A stretch of 64,000 nt of DNA from Chersky-840 sp050011815 (GTDB lineage Bacteria; Actinomycetota; Acidimicrobiia; Acidimicrobiales; UBA8190). The stretch spans positions 26,644 through 90,643 of the forward strand of contig JBEKIJ010000012.1 in NCBI GenBank assembly GCA_050011815.1. Reading direction: 5' to 3'. Positions 6,161 to 15,700 of the stretch are shown piece after piece. Below the pieces are notes generated by a model. The model was not told where the DNA came from and searched no databases. It worked only from the letters and a program-made list of their open reading frames with translations. Positions within the stretch are counted from its first letter, which is position 1; each line of letters begins with the position of its first letter. The position numbers and the translations under genes were made by a program.

Positions 6161-8080
6161 CTACCGGTTGGTGACGACCTCCGACCACGCCCCGGTGGTG
6201 AAGAGGTGGGGGGTGCCGGTGCCGTCGGCGGGGACGCTCCAGGTGTCGGTGGCGAGCTGGGTGCCGTCGGCGATGTTGGGAGTGGTGGCGGCGAGGGGGT
6301 TGAGCGAGGCGATGGCCTGGTCCTGGAGGACGCCGTAGAGGACGGTGGAGTTGTCGAGCCACTCCACCTGGTCGTCGACGCTGCGGGTCTCGGCCAGGGG
6401 GTGGACCTTCAAGGTGGCGAGGTCGACGACCGACAGCCGCCACTTCACGACCGAGCCCGGAAGCCGCCGCTTGAAGGCGATCTCCCGGTTGTCGGGGGAC
6501 AGCGAGGGGCACTCGACGTTGGACATGATCACCGAGGCCCGGCGCGTCTCGAGGTCACCCTCGATCAGGTAGGTCTGGCCGCCCGTTCCGAGGGTCGCAT
6601 AGAAGTGGCGGCCGTCGTTGGCGAAGGTGACACCCCAGAAGTTGAAGTCGGGGGCCTCGAAGGGCTTGCCGTTCTTGGTCACGGCGAGCTGTTCGAGGTC
6701 GAAGAGGACCGTCCCCGTCCGCATGTCGATGACGTCGGTGCGCGTGGAGTACTGGCCGACCGTGGCGTAGGAGTCACCGCGGACGAACGTCGTGACCGAC
6801 CCGTAGCGGCCGTCGGGCGAGACCCGGGCCCGACTCGGGAGCCCGGTGAGCGACACCTCGTGCAGCTTCTTGAAGTGGGCGTCGAAGACGATCGCACTCG
6901 TGGTGATGTAGAGGCCGGTCGACGGCCTGGTCAGGCAGAGGCCGACGCCTCCTTCGAAGTCGACACGGTTGCACGACAGGGGGGTCGTCGCCCTCGGCCC
7001 CGCCGGGTCGTCGGCGGCCACCAGGTCGAGGCGTCCGTAGTCGCCGTCGAGCGTGGTGCTGCGGAAGAGCAGATCCGAGCCGGCGCTCAGACCCTGGGTG
7101 GGGAGGGGCATCTGGGGCACCGCCGGCGACTGGCCGAGCGCGGCGGAAGGGTCGTTGAGCGCGCCGTGGAGGACCGAGGCACTCAACAGGACGATGACGA
7201 GCGCGGCCATGACGGCGAGGACCACGACGGGGCGGGTGAGAGACCTTCGCCGGGGCGTGCTCCCCTCCGCCGCCGGCGTCCGGCGGGGCAGCGCCACGAC
7301 CAGGAGCATGGGGACGAGGTAGCCGAGCCACACCACGACGTCGAGGAGGACCGGGTAGGGCTGAATGCCGAACATCCCCGTCACGATGGAGGAGGTCACG
7401 GTCCCGGGGGGTGTGAAGTGCGACCAGTCGAATTGTGGCGTCTGGGCGAAGACCAACCACCCCGCGGCGTTGGCCGCCTGGACCGCGGTCATGGCCAGGC
7501 CCGCGGCGCTGAGGACGAGGACGAAGGCGGTCGCCCGGAAGAACCGGGCGATGTGGAGGTGAAGACCACCGCGCACCACCGCGACCCCGACGATGACGGC
7601 GAGCACCACCCCCGCCACCGCGCCGACGGTCCCGAGGACCGGACTGCTGGCCTTGGTCCCGATGAGGGCCAGGACGAACACCGAGATCTCGAATCCCTCT
7701 CGAAGCACGGCGAAGAAGGCCATGGCGGCCAGGGCTCGACCCGACCCGCGCGCCAGACGTGCCGCGGCGGTGGCGCCGGAATCCTGCATCAGGTCCTTGG
7801 GGAACCGGCGCATCCAGATGACCATGTAGGTCACGGTCAGGACGGCGACCACCCCCACCACCGCTTCGAACCGATCGGCGGCGATGGTGGAGAGGTTGAC
7901 CTCGACGATCCGCAGCGTGATGGCGACGACCAGGCACAGCGCCGCCGCCGCCGCCGAGGCCAGCCACACCAGCCGCAACTGGTCGCGCCGTCCCTGATGG
8001 TTGAGGAAGACCGCGATCGCTCCGAGGATGACGACGGTCTCGAGGCCCTCGCGGAGGCCGATGACGAATGCCGGCAGCAC
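6161..8080 (-). CDS. FTR1/EfeU-type iron permease fused to a beta-propeller domain
   Basis: A 639-residue two-part membrane protein. Residues 1-275 are an FTR1/EfeU ferric-iron permease: seven hydrophobic helices and the two REGxE iron motifs, REGLE at residues 10-14 and REGFE near 125. Another membrane helix (VVVLAVMAALVIVLLSASVL) is near residue 290. The remaining roughly 320 residues form a soluble region with repeated blade-like strands (VSPDGRYGSVTTF, TFANDGRHFYATLG, SLSPDNREIAFKR, TRSVDDQVEWLDNSTVLYGV), as in TolB/WD40-like propellers, probably outside the membrane. EfeU permeases normally stop at about 280 residues and work with EfeO and EfeB, neither of which is nearby. GTG 8080 is 6 bases after TAGAGC. 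Iron uptake is the likely role; the propeller's job is unknown. Confidence 0.82.
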   Translation of the reverse strand: MLPAFVIGLREGLETVVILGAIAVFLNHQGRRDQLRLVWLASAAAAALCLVVAITLRIVEVNLSTIAADRFEAVVGVVAVLTVTYMVIWMRRFPKDLMQDSGATAAARLARGSGRALAAMAFFAVLREGFEISVFVLALIGTKASSPVLGTVGAVAGVVLAVIVGVAVVRGGLHLHIARFFRATAFVLVLSAAGLAMTAVQAANAAGWLVFAQTPQFDWSHFTPPGTVTSSIVTGMFGIQPYPVLLDVVVWLGYLVPMLLVVALPRRTPAAEGSTPRRRSLTRPVVVLAVMAALVIVLLSASVLHGALNDPSAALGQSPAVPQMPLPTQGLSAGSDLLFRSTTLDGDYGRLDLVAADDPAGPRATTPLSCNRVDFEGGVGLCLTRPSTGLYITTSAIVFDAHFKKLHEVSLTGLPSRARVSPDGRYGSVTTFVRGDSYATVGQYSTRTDVIDMRTGTVLFDLEQLAVTKNGKPFEAPDFNFWGVTFANDGRHFYATLGTGGQTYLIEGDLETRRASVIMSNVECPSLSPDNREIAFKRRLPGSVVKWRLSVVDLATLKVHPLAETRSVDDQVEWLDNSTVLYGVLQDQAIASLNPLAATTPNIADGTQLATDTWSVPADGTGTPHLFTTGAWSEVVTNR

Positions 8081-8406
8081 GAGAGCGCTCTAGCTGCTCA
8101 GGGCGGTGGCGGGGGCGGTCGAGCTCGTACCGGCGTCAGACCAGCCGCGCCGGTGCCACCTCTCGCCCGACGACTGCCCACAGACAGCGCCTTGCCACAC
8201 GTCGTTCACCACGGACCACCTTCTCGGTACCTTCTCTGACCATCGGCACCGCGGCGACCGGGCCTTGAGGAGCCGGGGCGATGCCCGGCGCGGGTGCCCT
8301 TGCGAGGGCGCAGAGAACGCTCACTGTGCCTCGATCGGACGCCGATAGTGGCGGTGGGCCCTCCGGGATCCGTCACCCGGTGACCCGGGGCGGCGCCTGA
8401 GCGCGT
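8081..8406. other. Intergenic region upstream of the FTR1 fusion
   Basis: No convincing gene in 326 bases. The minus-strand -10 for the FTR1 fusion lies at its left edge. I looked for an IdeR/DtxR-type iron box (TTAGGTTAG inverted repeat) and see none. A short GTCACC-C-GGTGAC hairpin near 8380 might help end transcription of the DinB-like gene. Confidence 0.5.
8087..8092 (-). promoter_or_regulatory. -10-like element for the FTR1 fusion
   Basis: On the minus strand this reads TAGAGC, ending 6 bases before the GTG at 8080. It keeps the TA of TANNNT but has C in the last position. Confidence 0.4.
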
Positions 8407-8925
8407 CTACCAGCCGACGGTGCCGTCGACGAGCTCGCGGATGAGATCGGCGTGGCCGTTGTGGCGGGCGTACTCCTCGATCATGTGGACGTAGATCCAC
8501 CGCAAGGAGCAGGGCTCGCCGTCTCGCAGCCCGGTGTCGTCGAGGGAGTGGGCGGCGGCCGCCGCTCTGCTGCGCTCACACTCCTCGCGCCATGTGGCGA
8601 GGTCGGTCTCCCAGTCCGCCTCGTCGAGGGGCACGAGCTCGCTGTCCTCGACTTCGGGGTCGTACCAGATCGGTGGTGCCTCGGAATCACCGAGCAGGGT
8701 CCTCCGGAACCAGCCCCGCTCCACTTCCCCCATGTGGCGAACCAGGCCGTGCAGCGACAGGTTCGAGGTGGGGACGGGCCGTGCCTTTCGACCGGCATCG
8801 GTCATCCCCTCGCACTTGAGCAGCAACGTGGTCCGGTGGAACTCGAGCCACCGTTCGAGCATGGCCCGTTCCGGGGCCACGTAGGGCGGCTCGCTCCGTC
8901 GGGGGTCCACCAGATCTTCCACCAT
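8407..8925 (-). CDS. DinB / DUF664 family protein
   Basis: A 172-residue four-helix-bundle protein of the DinB-like superfamily, which includes metal-binding thiol transferases such as maleylpyruvate isomerase and many uncharacterised proteins. Visible landmarks are LERWLEFHRTTLLLKCEGM, LSLHGLVRHMGEVERGWF (first metal-binding His) and RWIYVHMIEEYARHNGHADLIRE (two further His), the usual DUF664 ending. An upstream in-frame start exists at 8952, but GAGGGGG lies 6 bases before the ATG at 8925, so the shorter form is given. It lies alone between the FTR1 fusion and dipZ, all on the minus strand. Mycothiol-linked chemistry is known for relatives but is not shown here. Confidence 0.8.
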   Translation of the reverse strand: MVEDLVDPRRSEPPYVAPERAMLERWLEFHRTTLLLKCEGMTDAGRKARPVPTSNLSLHGLVRHMGEVERGWFRRTLLGDSEAPPIWYDPEVEDSELVPLDEADWETDLATWREECERSRAAAAAHSLDDTGLRDGEPCSLRWIYVHMIEEYARHNGHADLIRELVDGTVGW

Positions 8926-8988
8926 GGGACACCCCCTCGCCGGGTCGAGCACCTACCCGCCAAGCTAGACGGCGACACGCCGCCCCGG

Positions 8989-10839
8989 TCAGCCGAAGGT
9001 GAAGTCGTAGGCGTCCACTCCGGGTGAGACGTCGAGCACGATGGTGTCCGACTCGTATTCCGACGACGACACCAGCGTGTAGAGCCGGGGGATGCCCGAC
9101 ACGTCGAAGGTCTGGGTGTGCGATCCGACCGTGGCCTTGACGGTGCCCGTCCCCCCGAGGACCAGGTACACGTCGTTGGCCTGGAAGGCGAGCTCGATGC
9201 GGGCGTCGGCGCCGGCGGTGATCTTCTCCGGTCCCACCGTCCACGTGCCGGAGAAGGCCAGGTAGTCGGAGGGGAGCGAGCCGGGGAACTTGTAGACGGC
9301 GGGTTGGTTCTCGGAGATGGTGGTGCCGTCGTAGTTGGGCAGCCCGTACTTGTAGCCCAGGTAGGACTCCGGCGTCTGCTCACTCGTCGGCGTCTTGTCG
9401 GGGACGTCGGTGCGCCCCGGGAGCACCACCTTCGGGTTGGCATCGGTCAGGAGTGTGCGGATGAGCGACTCGGTGACGCCGTAGTCCCCCTCGCCGAACT
9501 CGGCGTGGCGGACCTGACCGGTGGCGTCGATCAGGTACTCGGCCGGCCACGACTCGTTCTGGTAGGCATCCCAGGTCTTGTAGTTGTTGTCGATGGCGAC
9601 GGGGTACACCACGCCGAGCTGTTTGGCAGCTTGGGAGACGTTCGACACGACGTGCTCGAAGGCGAACTCCGGGGTGTGGACACCCACGACCTCGAACCCG
9701 TCCTTGTGATACCTCGAGTACCAGGACTCGACATGGGGCAGCGACCGTTGGCAGTTGATGCACGAGTACGTCCAGAAGTCGACCAGGAGCACCTTGCCCT
9801 TGAGCGACGCCAGCGACAGGGGCCGATCACCGGGCGTGTTGAGCCAGGCCGCGATGCCCTGGAAGTTCGGGGCGGCGCCGCAGTCCTCGAGCGAGGACAG
9901 GCCCGGCGCGCAGCTGCCCAGCTTTCCCGTCTTCTTCTCTTGCTTGATCGACGCCAACTCTCTCTTGGCATAGGAACCACCTTCGACGTGGTTCTGGAGG
10001 ATGGTCGTGTACCCGGGCACGACGCGTTGCAGGCCGTTGGTGACATTGAAGGCGATGAGCAACGTCATGGCCAGGAGCACCACGCCGCCGATCTGTCTGG
10101 CCCGCGCCGCATGGGCCCGGAAGCCCGAGACCCGTTCGGCCACGCGCTGGCCCGCCAGCGCGAACACGAGCAAGGGCACCGAGGCCCCCAGGGCGAAGTC
10201 GATGGTGAGCACAACCGAGGCCAGGCCGACGCGGTGGTTGGCGCTCACCACGGAGATGGCGGTCAGCACCGGGCCCGCGCACGGCACGAAGAGGGCGCCG
10301 AGTCCGAGCCCGAGGACGAACCCGCCGGCGTTCCCGTTGGGTTGGCGCTGGGCCGCCCGGGCGAAGGGCCGCTCGAGGAGGTGCCCGAGCGGGGGGACGA
10401 TGAGCCCGGCCGCCACCACGCCGAGGATGACGAGCCCGGCGTCGCGCAGGAAGTCCTGAGGCAGCCCGAGGGCGCTCAGCAGGGAGGACCCGACCAGGGT
10501 GACGATGCTGAAGCTGACGACGAGCCCGGCCACCACCGCGTAGGCGCGGTAACTGCGGGCCCGGCCCTCGAGCAGCGACCGGGTCCGGACGGTGGTCGAC
10601 CGCGTGGGGCGCACCGCCACCCGGAGGGTGTCGCCCGAGCCTCTCGTCCCTGCCGGCACGCGCGTGCGGGTCGGTCGAGATTCGGCTCCGGGCTCTCCGC
10701 TTGCGGTGTCGGTCTCGGCGTCGTCTGTCGTCGGCACCGTCGCCCCGGCCACAAGGACCACGGGGAGGACCGGCAAGATGCACGGGGAGATGCCCGCGAT
10801 CATCCCCGCGACGAATCCGATGCCATACAGCAGGAGCAC
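8989..10839 (-). CDS. dipZ: DipZ: CcdA-type electron carrier fused to thioredoxin and C-terminal domain
   Basis: A 616-residue membrane protein with the same three-part design as Mycobacterium tuberculosis DipZ (Rv2874). Residues 1-290 are a CcdA/DsbD-type transmembrane domain starting LLYGIGFVAGMIAGISPCILPVLP, with the first membrane cysteine in SPCILP and the second in the VPCAGPVL segment. A long hydrophilic insert (about residues 35-95) separates the first two helices. A thioredoxin/AhpC-like domain follows, with active site WTYSCINCQRSLP. The last 130 residues form a beta-rich carbohydrate-binding-like module. It passes reducing power from cytoplasmic thioredoxin to extracytoplasmic disulfides. 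GTG 10839 is weakly supported by an upstream GAGAGAGGG. No cytochrome c maturation genes are nearby. Confidence 0.88.
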   Translation of the reverse strand: MLLLYGIGFVAGMIAGISPCILPVLPVVLVAGATVPTTDDAETDTASGEPGAESRPTRTRVPAGTRGSGDTLRVAVRPTRSTTVRTRSLLEGRARSYRAYAVVAGLVVSFSIVTLVGSSLLSALGLPQDFLRDAGLVILGVVAAGLIVPPLGHLLERPFARAAQRQPNGNAGGFVLGLGLGALFVPCAGPVLTAISVVSANHRVGLASVVLTIDFALGASVPLLVFALAGQRVAERVSGFRAHAARARQIGGVVLLAMTLLIAFNVTNGLQRVVPGYTTILQNHVEGGSYAKRELASIKQEKKTGKLGSCAPGLSSLEDCGAAPNFQGIAAWLNTPGDRPLSLASLKGKVLLVDFWTYSCINCQRSLPHVESWYSRYHKDGFEVVGVHTPEFAFEHVVSNVSQAAKQLGVVYPVAIDNNYKTWDAYQNESWPAEYLIDATGQVRHAEFGEGDYGVTESLIRTLLTDANPKVVLPGRTDVPDKTPTSEQTPESYLGYKYGLPNYDGTTISENQPAVYKFPGSLPSDYLAFSGTWTVGPEKITAGADARIELAFQANDVYLVLGGTGTVKATVGSHTQTFDVSGIPRLYTLVSSSEYESDTIVLDVSPGVDAYDFTFG

Positions 10840-10959
10840 GGTCGGGCGGCCCTCTCTCCGACGCCTCGGTGGCGTCCGGTACCGCCATCGTACGAAGGGG
10901 GCGGTCGGAAACGACGTCGCCTCGCGCCGGCCATGACGCCTCCTTCGGAGGCGGCGCCT

Positions 10960-12480
10960 TCAGCTCCCGGGGACCGCCCACCGCAGTGACCGCTCGACGG
11001 CGTGGCGCCAGCCCTCATAGGCGCGATCGGCCGCCACCTCCGTGACCTGAGCCTCGAACCGGGCGTCGAGGGACCAGATCGACTCGAGGTCGCCCACCGT
11101 CTCCCACACGCCTTCGGCCACTCCCGCCAGCGTGGCGGCACCCAGGGCGGTGGTCTCGGTGGTGGTGGGACGGGCGACGGGCACGCGCAACTGGTCGGCT
11201 TGGTTCTGCAACAGGAGGTCGAGGACGGCCGCACCGCCGTCGACGCGCAAGGCGGCGAGCTCCGCCCCGGCCTTCTTCATGGCGTCGACCACGTCGCGCA
11301 CCTGGTACGCCATGGCCTCGATCACGGCCCGGGCGATGTGGGCGGCTCCCACACCCCGGGTGAGACCGGTGATCGTCCCGCGCGCGTAGGGGTCCCACCA
11401 CGGGCTGCCGAGCCCGGTGAAGGCGGGCACCACGAAGACCCCCTCGCTGTCGTCGACCTGCTCGGCCAGCGGTCCGATGCCGGCCGCCTCCTCGATGAGG
11501 CCGAGCCCGTCGCGGAGCCACTGGATCGCCGCGCCCGTGACGAACACCGCGCCCTCGAGCGCGTAGGCCACCGGCGACGAGCCGCCGTGCTCGCCGAGGT
11601 CCCACGCCACCGTGGTGAGGAGGCCCTCGGAAGGCGGCGGGCACTCCTCACCGACGTTCAGCAGCACGAAGCTCCCCGTCCCATAGGTCACCTTGGCCAT
11701 ACCCGGTGACACACAGGCCTGGCCGAAGAGGGCGGCCTGCTGATCCCCGGCCACCCCGCTCACGGGCACACCGGCGATGGCGGGCGCCTGGTCGCCGAGC
11801 ACTCCCCGCACCACACCGAACCGCCCGCACGAGGGCCGCACCTCGGGGAGCGCGGCCCGGGGCACGCCCAAGATGTGACACAGCTCGTCGGACCAGCACC
11901 GCTCCCGGATGTCATAGAGCAAGGTGCGCGAGGCGTTGGTGGCATCGGTGACGACCGCCCCGCCGTCGGTGGCACCGGTGAGGTTCCAGATCAACCAGGC
12001 GTCGACGGTCCCGAGCACCAGGTCGTCGGTGACCTTCACCCCCCCGGGGCCGAGCAGCCACTCCATCTTGGTGCCCGAGAAGTACGGGTCGAGGACCAGG
12101 CCGGTGCGGGCGCGCACCACGGGAAGATGGCCCTCGGCGCGCAGCTGGTCGCATCGCTCGGCGGTGCGCCGGTCCTGCCACACGATGGCCCGGTGCAGCG
12201 GCTTCCCCGTGGCCCGGTCCCAGGCGACCACGGTCTCTCGCTGGTTGGTGATGCCGATGGCCGCCACCGCGTGGCCCGCGGCGTGGCGGCGCCCGGCCAC
12301 CTCGGCCACCGTGGTCACCACCGAGTCCCAGATCTCGGCCGGATCGTGCTCGACCCATCCTGGGCGGGGGTAGTACTGGGCGAGCTCGCGGTATGAGACG
12401 TCGATGACGGCCCCGGTCTCGTCGACGGCGAGGGCCCGGACGCCGGTCGTCCCCGCATCGATGGCGATCACGCAGGCCAC
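10960..12480 (-). CDS. glpK: Glycerol kinase
   Basis: A 506-residue FGGY-family kinase converting glycerol to glycerol 3-phosphate with ATP. Glycerol-kinase hallmarks are clear: IAIDAGTTGVRALAVD at the N-terminus, GITNQRETVVAWDRATG, AIVWQDRRTAERC, DPYFSGTKMEWLL, GTVDAWLIWNLTG, GVAGDQQAALFGQ and VDGGAAVLDLLLQNQAD. The length matches the family. The frame is open well upstream, but the catalytic domain begins right after the GTG at 12480, which lies 8 bases after TAGGGT, so I start there. No glpF or glpD is adjacent. It is divergent from nrdJ with 290 bases between. Confidence 0.93.
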   Translation of the reverse strand: MACVIAIDAGTTGVRALAVDETGAVIDVSYRELAQYYPRPGWVEHDPAEIWDSVVTTVAEVAGRRHAAGHAVAAIGITNQRETVVAWDRATGKPLHRAIVWQDRRTAERCDQLRAEGHLPVVRARTGLVLDPYFSGTKMEWLLGPGGVKVTDDLVLGTVDAWLIWNLTGATDGGAVVTDATNASRTLLYDIRERCWSDELCHILGVPRAALPEVRPSCGRFGVVRGVLGDQAPAIAGVPVSGVAGDQQAALFGQACVSPGMAKVTYGTGSFVLLNVGEECPPPSEGLLTTVAWDLGEHGGSSPVAYALEGAVFVTGAAIQWLRDGLGLIEEAAGIGPLAEQVDDSEGVFVVPAFTGLGSPWWDPYARGTITGLTRGVGAAHIARAVIEAMAYQVRDVVDAMKKAGAELAALRVDGGAAVLDLLLQNQADQLRVPVARPTTTETTALGAATLAGVAEGVWETVGDLESIWSLDARFEAQVTEVAADRAYEGWRHAVERSLRWAVPGS

Positions 12481-12488
12481 GGTCGGGG

Positions 12489-12494
12489 ACCCTA
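12489..12494 (-). promoter_or_regulatory. -10 element for glpK
   Basis: TAGGGT on the minus strand, ending 8 bases before the GTG at 12480. The message would have a leader of only one or two bases. Confidence 0.5.
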
Positions 12495-12604
12495 TCCGGA
12501 CCCCCAGGCACGACCCGGTGGGGCTCGACCCGCCCTCGCCGCGGGCCCCGGGTGCAAACCTTCGCGAACGGGTCGCGACCAGGGCCGACGCCGGACCGAT
12601 CCCG

Positions 12605-12634
12605 TTGACACCTTCGTAACTACAGTGCTGTAAT
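12605..12634 (+). promoter_or_regulatory. nrdJ promoter
   Basis: TTGACA at 12605-12610 and TGTAAT at 12629-12634 are separated by 18 bases, one of the best two-part promoters in the window. Transcription would start near 12641, giving a leader of about 130 bases before the ATG at 12771. A small TACAG-TG-CTGTA palindrome (12621-12632) overlaps the -10. Confidence 0.55.
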
Positions 12635-12636
12635 GG

Positions 12637-12652
12637 CCCCTGCATCTGGTAG
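12637..12652. promoter_or_regulatory. Candidate upstream NrdR box (weak)
   Basis: CCCCTGCATCTGGTAG shares the CATCT core with the stronger box at 12668 and agrees with about 8 of 16 positions of the NrdR consensus. It is exactly 31 bases (three helical turns) upstream of that box, the spacing typical of paired NrdR sites, and overlaps the expected transcription start. Confidence 0.4.
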
Positions 12653-12667
12653 GCCCCACAGGGGAGA

Positions 12668-12683
12668 CCACAACATCTTGTGG
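12668..12683. promoter_or_regulatory. Candidate NrdR box
   Basis: CCACAACATCTTGTGG is an inverted repeat (ACCACAA and TTGTGGT around CATC when one more base is counted on each side) and agrees with about 12 of 16 positions of the known NrdR consensus acaCwAtATaTwGtgt. NrdR represses ribonucleotide reductase genes when dATP is abundant. Its place just downstream of the nrdJ promoter suits repression. Confidence 0.6.
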
Positions 12684-12770
12684 TCTGGGGGGGACGACGG
12701 GCCGGGGGGCCCTGTTCCTCTCCCGGGGGCCCACACCTACGCTGGGAACCAAGGAAAGGGACCAACGAAC

Positions 12771-15700
12771 ATGGCAATCGCTCCGCAGCGGACCGCTATC
12801 GGCATTCGGCGGTACTTCACCACCGAAGGGGTCCACCCCTACGACGAGCTCGCATGGGACCGGCGCGATTCGCGCATCACCGACTACCGCGACGGCAGCA
12901 TCGCCTTCGAGCAGCTCGAGGTCGAGGTGCCTGTCACCTGGAGCCTCAACGCCACCAACATCCTGGCCCAGAAGTACTTCCGGGGGACCCCCGGCACCGC
13001 CGAGCGCGAGACCTCGTTGAAGCAGGTGGCCGACCGGGTGGTGGACACCATCACCGCCTGGGGCATCAAGGACGGCTACTTCGAGGACGACGCCGAGGCG
13101 CAGACCTTCAGCGACGAGCTCAAGCACATCATCGTGAACCAGCGGGCCGCATTCAACTCCCCGGTGTGGTTCAACATCGGTGTGAAAGGTGTCCCGCAGC
13201 AGGCCAGCGCGTGTTTCATCCTTGCCGTCGACGACTCGATGGACTCGATCCTCAACTGGTACCGGGAAGAAGGCATCATCTTCAAGGGTGGTTCGGGCGC
13301 CGGCGTGAACCTGTCGAGCATCCGCGCCTCGGTCGAACGGCTCCAAGGCGGCGGTACCGCTTCGGGCCCGGTGTCGTTCATGCGCGGAGCCGACGCCTCG
13401 GCGGGGACGATCAAGTCCGGTGGCAAGACCCGCCGGGCCGCCAAGATGGTCATCCTCAACGACGACCACCCCGACATCGAGGACTTCATCTGGTGCAAGG
13501 CCCTCGAGGAGCGCAAGGCGCGGGTCCTTCGCGACAGCGGGTTCGACATGGACCTCGACGGATCCGACTCGTTCTCCATCCAGTACCAGAACGCCAACAA
13601 CTCGGTGCGCGTGACCGACGAGTTCATGCAGGCCGTCCTCGACGACGCCGACTGGGCCCTCACGGCCCGCACCGACGGCTCGGCGGTCCGTATCGTCAAG
13701 GCTCGAGACCTGTTCCGCCAGATCGCCCACGCCGCCTGGGAATGCGCCGACCCCGGCATGCAGTTCGACACGACCATCAATCGCTGGCACACGGCCCCCA
13801 ACGCCGGCCGGATCAACGGCAGTAACCCTTGCTGCTTCGTGGGTGAGACAGAGGTCGTAACAGCCGATGGTCGGCTTTCTATCGCCGAACTGGCCCTCCG
13901 TTGTGAGCTGGGTGAGGACGCGCCGAACGTCGTCGCCTTCGATCTCACCAAGAGTGAGCTGGTCATGCCCGAGATGGTCAAGGCTTGGGTTGCGGGATAC
14001 ACGTCAGACCTCGTAGAGGTCACCACTGACCGGGGTCGCTTGCGCTGTACGCCTGAGCATCCTTTCCTGACCATGACAGGCGAGTTTGTGCACGCACAGT
14101 CACTCGTTCCTGGAACGAGGCTTCACGGCCTTGAGGGTACTGAGCGGATCGTGTCCGTAGGCAGGCTCCGTTTGGAACAAGAAGTCCCCGTATACGACCT
14201 GGAGGTGGCGGGGGTTCACAACTTCGCCGTTGCGACCAGTGACTCCACCGGAGTCATCGTCCACAACAGCGAGTACATGCACATCGACAACAGCGCCTGC
14301 AACCTGGCCTCGATCAACCTGCTCAAGTACCTCCGCGAGGACGACAGCTTCGACGCCGAGAGCTTCAACGCCACGGTGGACGTCGTGTTCACGGCGCAGG
14401 AGATCCTGGTCGGCAACGCCGACTACCCGACCGAGAAGATCGCCGAGAACTCGCGCCGGTACCGTGAGCTCGGCCTCGGATACGCGAACCTGGGTGCCCT
14501 CCTCATGGCCCAGGGCCTGCCCTATGACTCCGACGAGGGTCGGGCCTGGGCCGCGTCGATCACGGCCCTCATGACGGGCCACGCCTACGCCGTGTCCGCT
14601 CGGACGGCGTCGCGCATGGGCCCCTTCGCCGGCTTCCACGCCGATCGCGAGGCGATGCTCAACGTGCTGCAGATGCACCGCGCCGAGGTCGCCAAGATCG
14701 ACGAGGAGCTCGTTCCCATGGATCTGCTCTCCGCCGCTCAGGAAGCGTGGGACGATGCCGTCGAGCTCGGAGAGCAGTTCGGCGTGCGCAACTCCCAGGC
14801 CAGCGTCCTCGCCCCGACAGGAACCATCGCCCTGATGCTCGACTGTGACACCACCGGTGTCGAGCCCGACCTCGGCCTCGTGAAGACGAAGAAGCTCGTC
14901 GGTGGTGGGACCATGTCCATCGTCAACCAGACGGTGCCCCGTGCCCTGGCGAGGCTCGGCTACATGCCCGAGCAGGTCGACGACATCATCTCCTACATCG
15001 ACGAGCACAAGTCGATCGTGGGTGCCCCGCACCTGGCGAGCGAGCACATGGCCGTGTTCGCCTGCTCGATGGGCGACAACACGATCCATTACACGGGGCA
15101 CGTCCGCATGATGGGTGCCGTCCAACCGTTCATCAGCGGCGCCATCAGCAAGTGCGTCGTGGGTGACACCCTGCTTGCCACTACCGACGGGCTCATCCGT
15201 ATCGGTGGCCTGCACCAGGGCGAGAGTCCCGACAGCTTCCGCGACGAGATCCTCGCCGTGGCGTCGATCGGTGGCATCCACAAGACCGACGCCTTCTACT
15301 ACGGCGGTGTCCGCCCGGTGCGTCGGGTGGTGCTCCGTTCCGGCCACGCCGTCACCGGAACCCCGAACCACCGGGTGCTGACCGCGGGGGCGACGGGCCT
15401 CGACTGGAAGCGTCTCGACCAGGTCGAGCCGGGCGATTACGTGGCCTCGAAGTACGGGGACGAGTTGTGGTCGGAACTTCCCGCCCGTTTCGACGACTTC
15501 ACGCCGACTCGCTCCTACGGCTCCCAGAAGACGGTCCGGATCCCCGACGAGATGACGGACCCGCTGGCGTTCCTGCTCGGCGCCTACGCATCCGAGGGCC
15601 ATACCTCGCGTTCGACGTGGACGATAGTCATCACGAACTCCGAGGACGCCGTCCTGGAGGAGATCGCTGAGGCCGCTCGCGTGTGCTTCGACGTCGAAGC

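Noticed and set aside
8106..8348. Small plus-strand frame in the gap before the DinB-like gene
   Set aside because: Irregular codon use and a product without structure; no start signal.
8081..8406. IdeR/DtxR iron box before the FTR1 fusion
   Set aside because: No TTAGGTTAG-type inverted repeat was found by eye on either strand.
12640..12770. Cobalamin riboswitch in the nrdJ leader
   Set aside because: The leader is short and lacks the B12-box core. The palindromes there fit NrdR boxes better.
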